From: Pseudonocardia bannensis
GTDB taxonomy: Bacteria; Actinomycetota; Actinomycetes; Mycobacteriales; Pseudonocardiaceae
Direction of reading: 5' to 3'
Assembly (NCBI RefSeq): GCF_012911875.1
Contig: NZ_JAAXKZ010000004.1
Coordinates: 1 to 64,000 of the forward strand
Length of the DNA stretch: 64,000 bases
The position numbers and the translations under genes are program-made. Positions 57,140 to 64,000 of this stretch are shown here, in pieces. Position 1 is the first letter of the stretch. Every line of letters starts with the position of its first letter. Under the pieces are notes generated by a model. That model searched no databases. It worked only from the letters and a program-made list of their open reading frames with translations, and was not told the origin of the DNA.

Positions 57140-57463
57140 GTGCGCCGTCGCAGCCGGCCCGCGCCCGCGGTCGTCGTCACCGACCTGCGGGAGCCGCTGA
57201 TCGCCGTGCATCGGCGAATGATCCGCACCCGGGTGGTGCTGATGGCGATCTGGATCCTGGGATGGGCCGCGACCGGCTTCGTCTACCGGACCGGCTGGTT
57301 GGCCATCCTGATCCTCGTGGTCACCGGTCCGGTGCTGTGGCTGGCGGTCTTCCTGACCGGGCAGCGCGCGGCGCCGGGCCCGCGCGTCCCGGTCGACCGG
57401 CGGCGACGCGCGCTCACCCCTGCGGAACGGGCAGCACCTGGCGAGGCAGCGGGTCCACGGTGA
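57140..57463 (+). CDS. Small two-helix membrane protein, function unknown
   Basis: 107 residues, GTG 57140 after AGGAGG. A basic N-terminus, two hydrophobic helices (VVLMAIWILGWAATGFVY; WLAILILVVTGPVLWLAVFL) and a charged tail. The 3' end overlaps the convergent phosphoesterase gene by 50 bases. No family recognised. Confidence 0.55.
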   Translation: MRRRSRPAPAVVVTDLREPLIAVHRRMIRTRVVLMAIWILGWAATGFVYRTGWLAILILVVTGPVLWLAVFLTGQRAAPGPRVPVDRRRRALTPAERAAPGEAAGPR

Positions 57464-58316
57464 TTCCGCGGGCGTCGCGGGAGCGCCGCTCGCGCGGGTA
57501 GCCCAGCGACGCCTCGACGAACCGCACGCCGTCCTCCCAGGTCACCCGGGGAATGTGCAGGTGGCCGTAGACCACCGAGACGGCACGGAACCGGACGTGC
57601 CAGTCGGCGGTGCGCTCGGTGCCGCACCACAGCGCGAACTCCGGGTAGCGCAGCACCCGGGTCGGGAAGCGGGTCAGCGGCCAGTGGTTGACCAGGACCG
57701 TCGGCAGGGACGGATCGAGTGCGGCGAGGCGCTTCTCGGTCTCGGCCACCCGGGCGTCGCACCAGGCCTCCCGGCTCGGGTACGGATCGGGGTGGAGCAG
57801 GTGCTCATCGGTGCACACGATGCCCGCGCGGCGGGCTGCGGCCATCGCCTCCTCCGGCGACGACGTGCCCTCGGGCCAGAACGAGTAGTCGTAGAGCAGG
57901 AACAGCGGCGCGATCACCACCGGGCCGCCGTCGCCGGTCCAGATCGGGAACGGGTCCTCCGGGGTCAGGACATCGATGCGGCGACACTCGGAGACCAGGT
58001 ATCGGTAGCGGTGCTCGCCGCGCAGCTGGACCGGGTCCTTGCTCCGCGTCCACAGCTCGTGGTTACCCGGCACCCAGATCACGCGGGCGAACCGGCTCCG
58101 TAGCCGCTCGAGCGTGCTGACCACCGTATCGACGCGCTCTCCGACGTCACCGGCGACGACCAGCCAGTCCCCGTCCGAGGCCGGTCGCAGGTCCTCGGCG
58201 ATGGCGCGGTTCTCCGGGTAGCGCACGTGCAGGTCGCTGACGGCGAGCAGGCGCGGGGACGACCGGGACGGGGGCCCGAGGGGCGACACGGACGGCGACG
58301 CAGACGGCACGGACAA
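57414..58316 (-). CDS. Calcineurin-like metallophosphoesterase
   Basis: 300 residues. Metal-binding motifs in order: AVSDLHVRYPENR (DxH), VVAGDVGERVD (GDxxE-like), VPGNHELW (GNHE), VNHWPL and YGHLHIPRV (GHxH). A Ser/Pro-rich head of about 20 residues precedes the fold. Cytoplasmic by lack of a signal. Substrate unknown. Confidence 0.88.
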   Translation of the reverse strand: MSVPSASPSVSPLGPPSRSSPRLLAVSDLHVRYPENRAIAEDLRPASDGDWLVVAGDVGERVDTVVSTLERLRSRFARVIWVPGNHELWTRSKDPVQLRGEHRYRYLVSECRRIDVLTPEDPFPIWTGDGGPVVIAPLFLLYDYSFWPEGTSSPEEAMAAARRAGIVCTDEHLLHPDPYPSREAWCDARVAETEKRLAALDPSLPTVLVNHWPLTRFPTRVLRYPEFALWCGTERTADWHVRFRAVSVVYGHLHIPRVTWEDGVRFVEASLGYPRERRSRDARGITVDPLPRQVLPVPQG

Positions 58317-58448
58317 GTCGTACCCGGCCGGCCGTCACGGCGCACGCCCGGCCGGACGTGCTGAGCGATCGCTGAGGCCCGCCTCTGGTCACGTTGGCTA
58401 CTCGTCGGTAGCTTCGACCGGAGCGGAAGACGGCACGGGAGGTCGGGC

Positions 58449-59774
58449 ATGGCCGGTTCGAGGGGAGTGCGGCGCAGGATCCGGTGGGCGCTGCGGCACG
58501 GGATCATCCGCCGGGTGGTGGGCAAGCGCGCCCAGGAGGGCGACCTCGGCGCCCGTCTGATGGTCGACCCGGACGTCCTCGCCGAGCCGTTCCCCCACTA
58601 CGACGCCCTGCGCGCGCAGGGCCGGTTGGTGGACTCCGGGATCGCGCTCGCGTCCGCGCACCACGACGTCGCGACTGCGGTCCTGCGCAGCCAGGACTTC
58701 GGCGTCGGGATGCGGATGCCCGAGAATCTGGCCGGTGTCATGGGCCTGGCCGTCAAGGCCGGCGGGCGGTGGACGCTCGGGCCGGTGCAGCCGCCGTCGA
58801 TGCTCGCGGTGGACCCGCCGGACCACACCCGCTACCGCAAGCTCGTCACCCGCGCGTTCAGCGCGCGGGCCGTCGCGGCGCTGCGCACCCGGACCGAGGA
58901 GATCGCCACCGACCTACTCGACGGGATGGCCGCGAAGCCGGGTGACACGGCAGACCTGATCGAGGACTACGCCAGCCTGCTGCCCGCCACGGTGATCGCG
59001 GAGATGCTCGGCGCGCCGGTCGAGATGAGCCGGCAGTTCCTCGAGTGGGGCGCGGGCGCTGCGCTGTCGCTGGACGCGGGACTGAGCTACCCCGACTTCA
59101 AGCGCTCCGAACTGGACCTCGAAGCGTTGAACAGCTGGATGCTCGGCCACTTCGAGACGCTCCGGCGCAATCCCGGCGACAACATCCTCAGCGCGCTCGT
59201 CACCGCTTACGACCAGGGCGACCGTCTCACCGAGGACGAGCTGATCAGCATCGCGATGCTGCTGCTCGCCGCCGGCTTCGAGACCACGGTGAACCTCATC
59301 GGCAGCGGCGCGGCCCTGCTGATGGAGCACCCCGACCAGCTCGCGGTGCTGCAGGCCGAGCCGGACCGGTGGGGCAACGCCGTCGAGGAGATGCTGCGCG
59401 TCGAGTCGCCCGTGCAGCGCACCGGCCGGATCGCACATCGCGACACCGAGGTGTGCGGCATCCCCGTCGCGGCGGGCACCGTGGTCGTCCTGCTGATCGG
59501 AGGGGCGAACCGGGACCCCGAGGTCTTCACCGACCCGCACCGCTTCGACGTCACCCGTGCCGAGGCCGGGGAGAACATCGCGTTCTCCAGCGGCATCCAC
59601 TACTGCCTCGGCGCTGCTCTGGCACGCATGGAGGGCGAGGTCGCGCTGCGCGCGCTGTTCGACCGGTTCCCCGACCTCGCCCCGGCCGGCCCGGCGCACC
59701 GGCGCCCGACGCGGGTGCTGCGCGGCTACGAGGCGCTGCCCGTCACGCTGACCCGCGCCAGCGTGCCGGCGTGA
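58449..59774 (+). CDS. Cytochrome P450 (chromosomal copy)
   Basis: 441 residues with a basic extension of about 30 residues at the N-terminus (RRRIRWALRHGIIRRVVGKR). I-helix LLAAGFETTVNLIGSG, ExxR in VEEMLRVESPVQRTGR, haem loop FSSGIHYCLGAALARMEG. Coupled by GTGA overlap to an F420/PPOX-type protein. Confidence 0.9.
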   Translation: MAGSRGVRRRIRWALRHGIIRRVVGKRAQEGDLGARLMVDPDVLAEPFPHYDALRAQGRLVDSGIALASAHHDVATAVLRSQDFGVGMRMPENLAGVMGLAVKAGGRWTLGPVQPPSMLAVDPPDHTRYRKLVTRAFSARAVAALRTRTEEIATDLLDGMAAKPGDTADLIEDYASLLPATVIAEMLGAPVEMSRQFLEWGAGAALSLDAGLSYPDFKRSELDLEALNSWMLGHFETLRRNPGDNILSALVTAYDQGDRLTEDELISIAMLLLAAGFETTVNLIGSGAALLMEHPDQLAVLQAEPDRWGNAVEEMLRVESPVQRTGRIAHRDTEVCGIPVAAGTVVVLLIGGANRDPEVFTDPHRFDVTRAEAGENIAFSSGIHYCLGAALARMEGEVALRALFDRFPDLAPAGPAHRRPTRVLRGYEALPVTLTRASVPA

Positions 59775-60154
59775 TCGACTCGGCGACCGACCGGCTCGGC
59801 GCTGCCCGATACGTGGTGCTGACGACGTTCCGCCGCGACGGCACCCCGGTGCCCACCGCGGTCTGGGTCGCCCCGCTCGAGGACGGACTGGGCGTCTGGA
59901 CGGCCACCGGCTCCGGAAAGGTCAAGCGGATCCGCCACGACGGGCGCGTCGAGCTGGCCGAGTCCGACAGCCGCGGCCGGCCGCTCGGCCCCGCCGTCGC
60001 CGGTACCGCCCGGGTGCTGGACGAGGCCGGCACCCGGCGGGTGCTGACCGCGATCCGGCGCAAGTACGGCATCGTCGGACAGGTGCTGACCGCGCTCAGC
60101 CGGCTACGCAGGGGGACGGCCGGCACCGCCGGGCTCGCGATCACCCTGCGCTGA
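59771..60154 (+). CDS. PPOX-class F420-dependent or related split-barrel protein
   Basis: 127 residues from GTG 59771 overlapping the P450 stop. Marks: GAARYVVLTTFRRDGTPVPT, AVWVAPLEDGLGVWTATGSG, KVKRIRHDGRVELAESDSRG. This family binds F420 or FMN. The fused expression suggests joint action with the P450. Confidence 0.82.
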   Translation: MIDSATDRLGAARYVVLTTFRRDGTPVPTAVWVAPLEDGLGVWTATGSGKVKRIRHDGRVELAESDSRGRPLGPAVAGTARVLDEAGTRRVLTAIRRKYGIVGQVLTALSRLRRGTAGTAGLAITLR

Positions 60155-60174
60155 CCCGCACACGGTCGCCCGCG

Positions 60175-60846
60175 ATGGGCATTGCCCTGGACACCTCCGA
60201 CCCCGTAGAGAAGCGGGATGCGGAGATGCCGGTGAGCGGGGACGCCCCGGCTGGTCCGCCCGAGGCCCCGGGCCCGGGCCGGCGTGACGCGGTGCCGGCC
60301 CCCGACGTGGACCGGGCGGCGCTTCTCGGTGCGGCGCTGGCCGCGGTCGTCGCGCTGAGCTTCGGCAGCGCCGGCGAGTGGGACTGGCTCGCGACAGCCG
60401 TGGGGCTCGCGCTGCTCACCGTGATCACGGTGTTCTTCCGGCTCGACGGCCGCGCCGCGCCGGTCCGGCGGGCCGAGCTGGCCGCCTTCGCCGCGGTCGC
60501 GGCGCTGTGCGCGACCCTCGTCGTGGCCGCCCCGGTGCAGTCGGCCCTGCAGTGGTTCACCCCGGTCGGGCGGACATGCGCGGCAGCAGGGGCCGTGGCC
60601 GACGCCGTCGCGCTGGACACGGGCCGTGAACGGCTCGCCGCCGCGGTGGCCGCCGGCCGGTTCCGCCCCGGTGACCCGGCCGTTCCCGATGACGGGACGC
60701 TGCGGACCGCCGCCGCCGAGACCGGGCGGACCGCGGAAGCCGAGTGCCTCGGCGCGGCCACGTCACGGTGGCTCTGGGTCCCGGCCGTCATCCTGGCTGC
60801 GGGCGTGTTCCTGATGACCGATCGGCGAGCCGCCCGGCGCCGGTGA
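60175..60846 (+). CDS. Integral membrane protein, function unknown
   Basis: 223 residues. An acidic Pro-rich head (about 45 residues), then helices ALLGAALAAVVALSFGSA, WLATAVGLALLTVITVFF, LAAFAAVAALCATLVVAA, an extracytoplasmic region with two cysteines (GRTCAAAG, AECLGAA) and a final helix (WLWVPAVILAAGVFLMT). No homologue recognised. Confidence 0.6.
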   Translation: MGIALDTSDPVEKRDAEMPVSGDAPAGPPEAPGPGRRDAVPAPDVDRAALLGAALAAVVALSFGSAGEWDWLATAVGLALLTVITVFFRLDGRAAPVRRAELAAFAAVAALCATLVVAAPVQSALQWFTPVGRTCAAAGAVADAVALDTGRERLAAAVAAGRFRPGDPAVPDDGTLRTAAAETGRTAEAECLGAATSRWLWVPAVILAAGVFLMTDRRAARRR

Positions 60847-60875
60847 CCGGGCTGCGTATGACGCCCGCGCGGCGA

Positions 60876-61175
60876 TCACCGGTCGGCGGCCCGGGAGTCG
60901 CGGCAACCGGCCTTGGCCAGTCCTCTGCTGACCATGTAGCCGATGGTCAGGAACGTGAGATAGCGAATGGCCTGGTCCGCCCCGAAGGGGTCGGCACCGG
61001 CACCGTCGTCGCCGACCACCAGCGCTGTCAGCACGATGGCGGCGGCAGCGGCGATGTACGCGAAGAACTCGGTGGTCCGGTACGAGGGCCTGGTCTCGGT
61101 GGACGTCGCATCTGTCGCGGCATACCTCGTGACGCCCACTGCGCCCGGGTGGCCGGCGGCTCCGGCCGTGGTCAT
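60876..61175 (-). CDS. Small two-helix membrane protein
   Basis: 99 residues: STETRPSYRTTEFFAYIAAA leads into the first helix, then GADPFGADQAIRYLTFLTIG and YMVSRGLAKAG with the second. The SRGLAK ending is recurrent in small actinobacterial membrane proteins. Convergent with its left neighbour. Confidence 0.65.
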   Translation of the reverse strand: MTTAGAAGHPGAVGVTRYAATDATSTETRPSYRTTEFFAYIAAAAAIVLTALVVGDDGAGADPFGADQAIRYLTFLTIGYMVSRGLAKAGCRDSRAADR

Positions 61176-61330
61176 CGTCGATTCCTTCCTGGTCGGCGGC
61201 CCTGCGGGGCGGACCGCCTCGGCTACCCGCGGACACCGAGGCGAAACGCCCCGCCTCGCCCGCCGTCGTCCGCTTCGGCCGGCACGACCGGGGGTCAGGG
61301 GCTGGCGCCGTTCCCCGAGCCGGTGGGACA

Positions 61331-62131
61331 GTGGCCGACCCGCGCAGCGGCCGGGAGGACACCATCGTGCAGGACAGCGGGTTCGAGTTTCGGCTGGCGT
61401 TCCAGCACCATCGCGTCGTGGTCGCCTGGATGCTCGGCGCCTACCTGGTCACCTTCCTCGTCACCCGGCTGATCACGTCCATGATCCGCGACGGCCGCGG
61501 GCCGTTCCGTGACACCACGCTCGGTGGGGTACACGTGCACCACCAGGTCTACGGCATCTTCCTGCTGCTGGGCGCGGGCACCGCCGAACTGACCTACCGT
61601 CCCGGAAGCCCCTGGGTGCAGGTCATCGCGGTGCTGTTCGGCATCGGAGCGGCCCTCACCCTCGACGAGTTCGCCCTGTGGCTGCACCTCGATGACGTCT
61701 ACTGGAGCGCCGAGGGCCGCCGGTCGGTGGACGCGGTGCTGGTCGCACTGGTGGTCGGCGCGCTGCTGCTCATCGGAGCCAACCCGCTGGCCGACAGCAG
61801 CGAGGAGAGCGCCCCGGCGGCCGCGCTGGCGATCGCGTCGAACCTACTCTTCGCAGTGATCGCGATCGGCAAAGGCAGGACGCTGCTGGGCATCATCGGT
61901 GTGTTCATCCCGCTGGTCGCCCTCGTCGCCGCGATGCGGCTCGCGCGGCCCGGCTCGCCGTGGGCGCGCCGGATGTACCGGCCGGGGTCGCGGCGCCTTG
62001 CCCGGTCGTCCCGCCGCTTCCCTCCGGGACGACGCAACCGCTGGGATCGGATCGTCGACCTGTTCGCCACGCCCCGCTCCGCCCCCGACGAGGTCCCGGT
62101 CCCCCACCGGTCCGGCCGGACCGATAGCTAG
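61331..62131 (+). CDS. Conserved integral membrane protein
   Basis: 266 residues (or 254 from GTG 61367, which begins the conserved part). Six or so hydrophobic segments with a His cluster at the first loop (GGVHVHHQVYGIFLLLGAG) and LTLDEFALWLHLDDVYWS, whose His/Asp/Glu residues could bind metal. A basic cytoplasmic tail ends the protein. Function unknown. Confidence 0.7.
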   Translation: MADPRSGREDTIVQDSGFEFRLAFQHHRVVVAWMLGAYLVTFLVTRLITSMIRDGRGPFRDTTLGGVHVHHQVYGIFLLLGAGTAELTYRPGSPWVQVIAVLFGIGAALTLDEFALWLHLDDVYWSAEGRRSVDAVLVALVVGALLLIGANPLADSSEESAPAAALAIASNLLFAVIAIGKGRTLLGIIGVFIPLVALVAAMRLARPGSPWARRMYRPGSRRLARSSRRFPPGRRNRWDRIVDLFATPRSAPDEVPVPHRSGRTDS

Positions 62132-62652
62132 GCGGCGGCCCGGCCCCCGGTCGCAGAGACCGCCGCGCCCGTCACCAGGCTGCCGATCGCGATGCCGACG
62201 ACGAGGTGGATGATCGCGGTCGCCACCCGCACGGTCAGCGGTTCGGAATCCAGGAACGGCAGCACCACGGCCACCGCGGTGAGCAGACCGACGATCCAGC
62301 CGAAATAGGCCATCGGCCGCGGAGTGCTCACCAGCAGGAGGTGGGCCAGCCCGGTGGCAGCCAGCGCCGCGATCGCGGCGGACATGCACAGCACGATGGT
62401 CCGCGAGTCGCCGAGCGCGCCCGCGCCGGCCGGGGCCAAGTACGGGATCTGCAGCAGGGCCCGCACGACGAGCAGCCCGACGAGTCCGATCAGCGCCGCG
62501 ACCACCGCGGTCGCCACCCCGCCGGACCACAGCCGGCCGGCGTTGAGGGCAGGTGTCGCGCCCGCCGGACGCCGGCCCAGTTGACGGGTGGGCTCTGCGT
62601 AGTCCGGGTAGTCGGGGTCGGAGCCGCCCCGCTCGTTGTACCCGCTGGCCAT
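62128..62652 (-). CDS. DUF6069-like four-helix membrane protein
   Basis: 174 residues from ATG 62652. A soluble, Tyr/Asp-rich head (about 40 residues; DPDYPDYAEPTRQLG) precedes four hydrophobic helices (VATAVVAALIGLVGLLVVRA, TIVLCMSAAIAALAATGLAH, YFGWIVGLLTAVAVVLPFLD, AIIHLVVGIAIGSLVTGAAV). It resembles the DUF6069 group. Its 3' end overlaps the convergent gene by 4 bases. Confidence 0.65.
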   Translation of the reverse strand: MASGYNERGGSDPDYPDYAEPTRQLGRRPAGATPALNAGRLWSGGVATAVVAALIGLVGLLVVRALLQIPYLAPAGAGALGDSRTIVLCMSAAIAALAATGLAHLLLVSTPRPMAYFGWIVGLLTAVAVVLPFLDSEPLTVRVATAIIHLVVGIAIGSLVTGAAVSATGGRAAA

Positions 62653-62858
62653 CGTCTGCACCCCGTCCTGCCGTGATCCCGGTCTCCGCACCCGGCCGGG
62701 GCCGGTGTGCGACGGGCGATTGTCGCGCAGCCGAGGCGTTCCCGCCGTCGCCGACGCGGCCCGGCCGCAGAAACCGCCCGGCGGGGTGACGGAACCGGGC
62801 GCAGCCGGCCCGCGCTGCTGGCACGACCCGGGCTTCAGCCCGGAAGCGCGGGCTCCGC

Positions 62859-63920
62859 TCAGCCTTCGAGCGCGGCCAGCGCCGTTCGGGCCTGCGCCTG
62901 CACCGCATCCAGCCGCGCGACGACGACGTCACCCGCCTCGGCGGCGTCCGAGCCCATCACGCCGGACGCGTACCGGGTGTAGACCCCGGCCCCGATACAG
63001 GCCGAGCGCCAGCGGGCGAACGCCAGGTAGTAGGGCAGCTCGGTGAGATCGCGGCCGGAGCGGGCGGCGTACCGGGCGATCAGCTCGTCGCGGTCGGGGA
63101 AGCCCTCGAGCGCGGTCGGGCCCGGCGTGGTCGGCGGCTCGGTGTCGCCCGGCCGGGCCCAGGACGCCAGCACCCAGCCCAGATCGGCGAGCGGGTCACC
63201 GAGGGTGGCCAGCTCCCAGTCGAAGATCGCGCCGATTCCGCCGTCCCGGAAGAACGACAGGTTGCCGGGCCGAAAGTCGCCGTGCGCGATCCGCACCTCC
63301 GACATCGCCGGCATCCGCGCATTCAGCCGCTCGTGCACGGCGTCGATCACCGACAGGTCCGGCACCGCCGAGGCATGCACCTGCCGGTGCCAGCGCCGCA
63401 GCTGCCGCTCCAGATAGCTACCGGGACGGCGCAGCTCGCCCAGCCCGACCGCGTCCGGGTCGACGGCGTGCAGGTCCGCCAGCACGTCGACGACGGCGAG
63501 CCCGGCCGCGTGCCGGTGGGCGGGCGGGAACCGCTCCCCGGCGTCCTGGTCGCCGAGCACCATGCCGTCGACGAAGCCCATCAGATAGAACTCGGCGCCG
63601 ATCACGTCGGTATCCGCGCAGTAGGCGACCGGGCGCGGCACCGGGACCGGGGTCGGGGCGAGCGCGGTGATGAAGCGCCACTCCCGGCTCATGTCGTGAG
63701 CGGTGGCGAGCACCCCGCCGGTCGGGGGGCGCCGCAGTGCCCACGGCACGCCGGCGGCGTCGACGATCCGGTAGGTCAGGTTCGAATGGCCCCCGGAGAT
63801 CCGCTCGACCGACACGGGTGCCGGTCCCACGCTCACCTCGGGGACCTCCGCGGCGAGCCACCTGGACAACGCGTCGGCCGGCACGGGTTCGGGCGCGACG
63901 ATCTCCGGTGATCGACTCAT
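62859..63920 (-). CDS. Phosphotransferase-family (APH-fold) protein
   Basis: 353 residues from ATG 63920. A kinase-like fold of the aminoglycoside phosphotransferase/choline kinase group: ERISGGHSNLTYRIVDAAGV (nucleotide loop), the Brenner-type IAHGDFRPGNLSFFRDGG (catalytic Asp) and AIFDWELATLGDPLADLGWV (metal Asp). Actinobacterial members of this ACAD10-like branch often sit with acyl-CoA dehydrogenases and may act on hydroxyacyl substrates; none is adjacent here. Confidence 0.85.
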   Translation of the reverse strand: MSRSPEIVAPEPVPADALSRWLAAEVPEVSVGPAPVSVERISGGHSNLTYRIVDAAGVPWALRRPPTGGVLATAHDMSREWRFITALAPTPVPVPRPVAYCADTDVIGAEFYLMGFVDGMVLGDQDAGERFPPAHRHAAGLAVVDVLADLHAVDPDAVGLGELRRPGSYLERQLRRWHRQVHASAVPDLSVIDAVHERLNARMPAMSEVRIAHGDFRPGNLSFFRDGGIGAIFDWELATLGDPLADLGWVLASWARPGDTEPPTTPGPTALEGFPDRDELIARYAARSGRDLTELPYYLAFARWRSACIGAGVYTRYASGVMGSDAAEAGDVVVARLDAVQAQARTALAALEG

Positions 63921-64000
63921 GGCCCCATTCAAGTGGGGGCGCCGTCCCGGAACCAGATGTCGACGTCGGTGCGCGTCGTATGTGTGACTCACCACCGTCG

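Overview
The window is high-GC DNA from an actinobacterium. The gene set (marP-type membrane protease, sigK-rskA pair, SsgA-like cell-division regulator, heterotetrameric sarcosine oxidase, furA-katG, type B L31 behind a Zur-type box) suggests a sporulating, mycolata-related actinomycete, most likely Pseudonocardiaceae. The lineage is an inference; no rRNA or other decisive marker is present.

Layout. 1-3266: decayed DNA with one intact gene (aldose 1-epimerase) among remnants of a molybdenum-hydroxylase FAD subunit, an ECF sigma factor and a LuxR regulator. 3267-19972: a methylamine and one-carbon block. On the minus strand, an MttB-superfamily methyltransferase is followed by dimethylglycine oxidase and soxBDAG. 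Divergent from it are an IclR regulator, a corrinoid protein, a methyltetrahydrofolate:corrinoid methyltransferase, a [2Fe-2S]/ASKHA reductive activator and a DUF1638 protein, then a convergent MetF-like reductase and formate-tetrahydrofolate ligase. Together they would strip three methyl groups from glycine betaine (betaine to dimethylglycine to sarcosine to glycine). The first would go through cob(I)alamin to tetrahydrofolate, the other two oxidatively to methylene-tetrahydrofolate, and all could leave as formate with ATP made by Fhs. Corrinoid betaine demethylation is best known from anaerobes; here it is wired to oxygen-dependent oxidases.

20023-29035: ordinary chromosomal genes (NAD(P)HX dehydratase, histidine phosphatase, DUF892 protein, epoxide hydrolase-like hydrolase, ABM monooxygenase, MarP-like protease, DUF3303, SDR, dodecin). 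29160-30010: an epoxide hydrolase pseudogene.

30356-53051: a probable genomic island of about 22.6 kb. A 3' fragment of a tRNA-Val gene lies at the left end and an intact tRNA-Val(CAC) gene at the right end, with a 52-bp direct repeat at both and a broken tyrosine integrase beside the intact tRNA. Cargo: furA-katG with a FurA-like box, a secreted protein, IS110/IS6/pobA debris, AraC regulator plus P450, a homogentisate cluster (group D flavin monooxygenase, homogentisate dioxygenase, an unassigned barrel-like protein, fumarylacetoacetase, LLM oxidoreductase, flavin/PNPOx-like protein), a one-piece regulator with degenerate receiver, winged helix and GAF domain, an IS21-family element with an amber-interrupted istB, and a GAF-LuxR/STAS pair.

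53076-64000: core-like chromosome: a PGPGW membrane protein with rskA and sigK, an SsgA-like gene, tRNA-Gly, tRNA-Cys and tRNA-Val(GAC) with a strong terminator, a Zur-type divergent promoter serving rpmE2, a metallophosphoesterase, P450 plus F420/PPOX protein, several small membrane proteins and an aminoglycoside-phosphotransferase-fold kinase.
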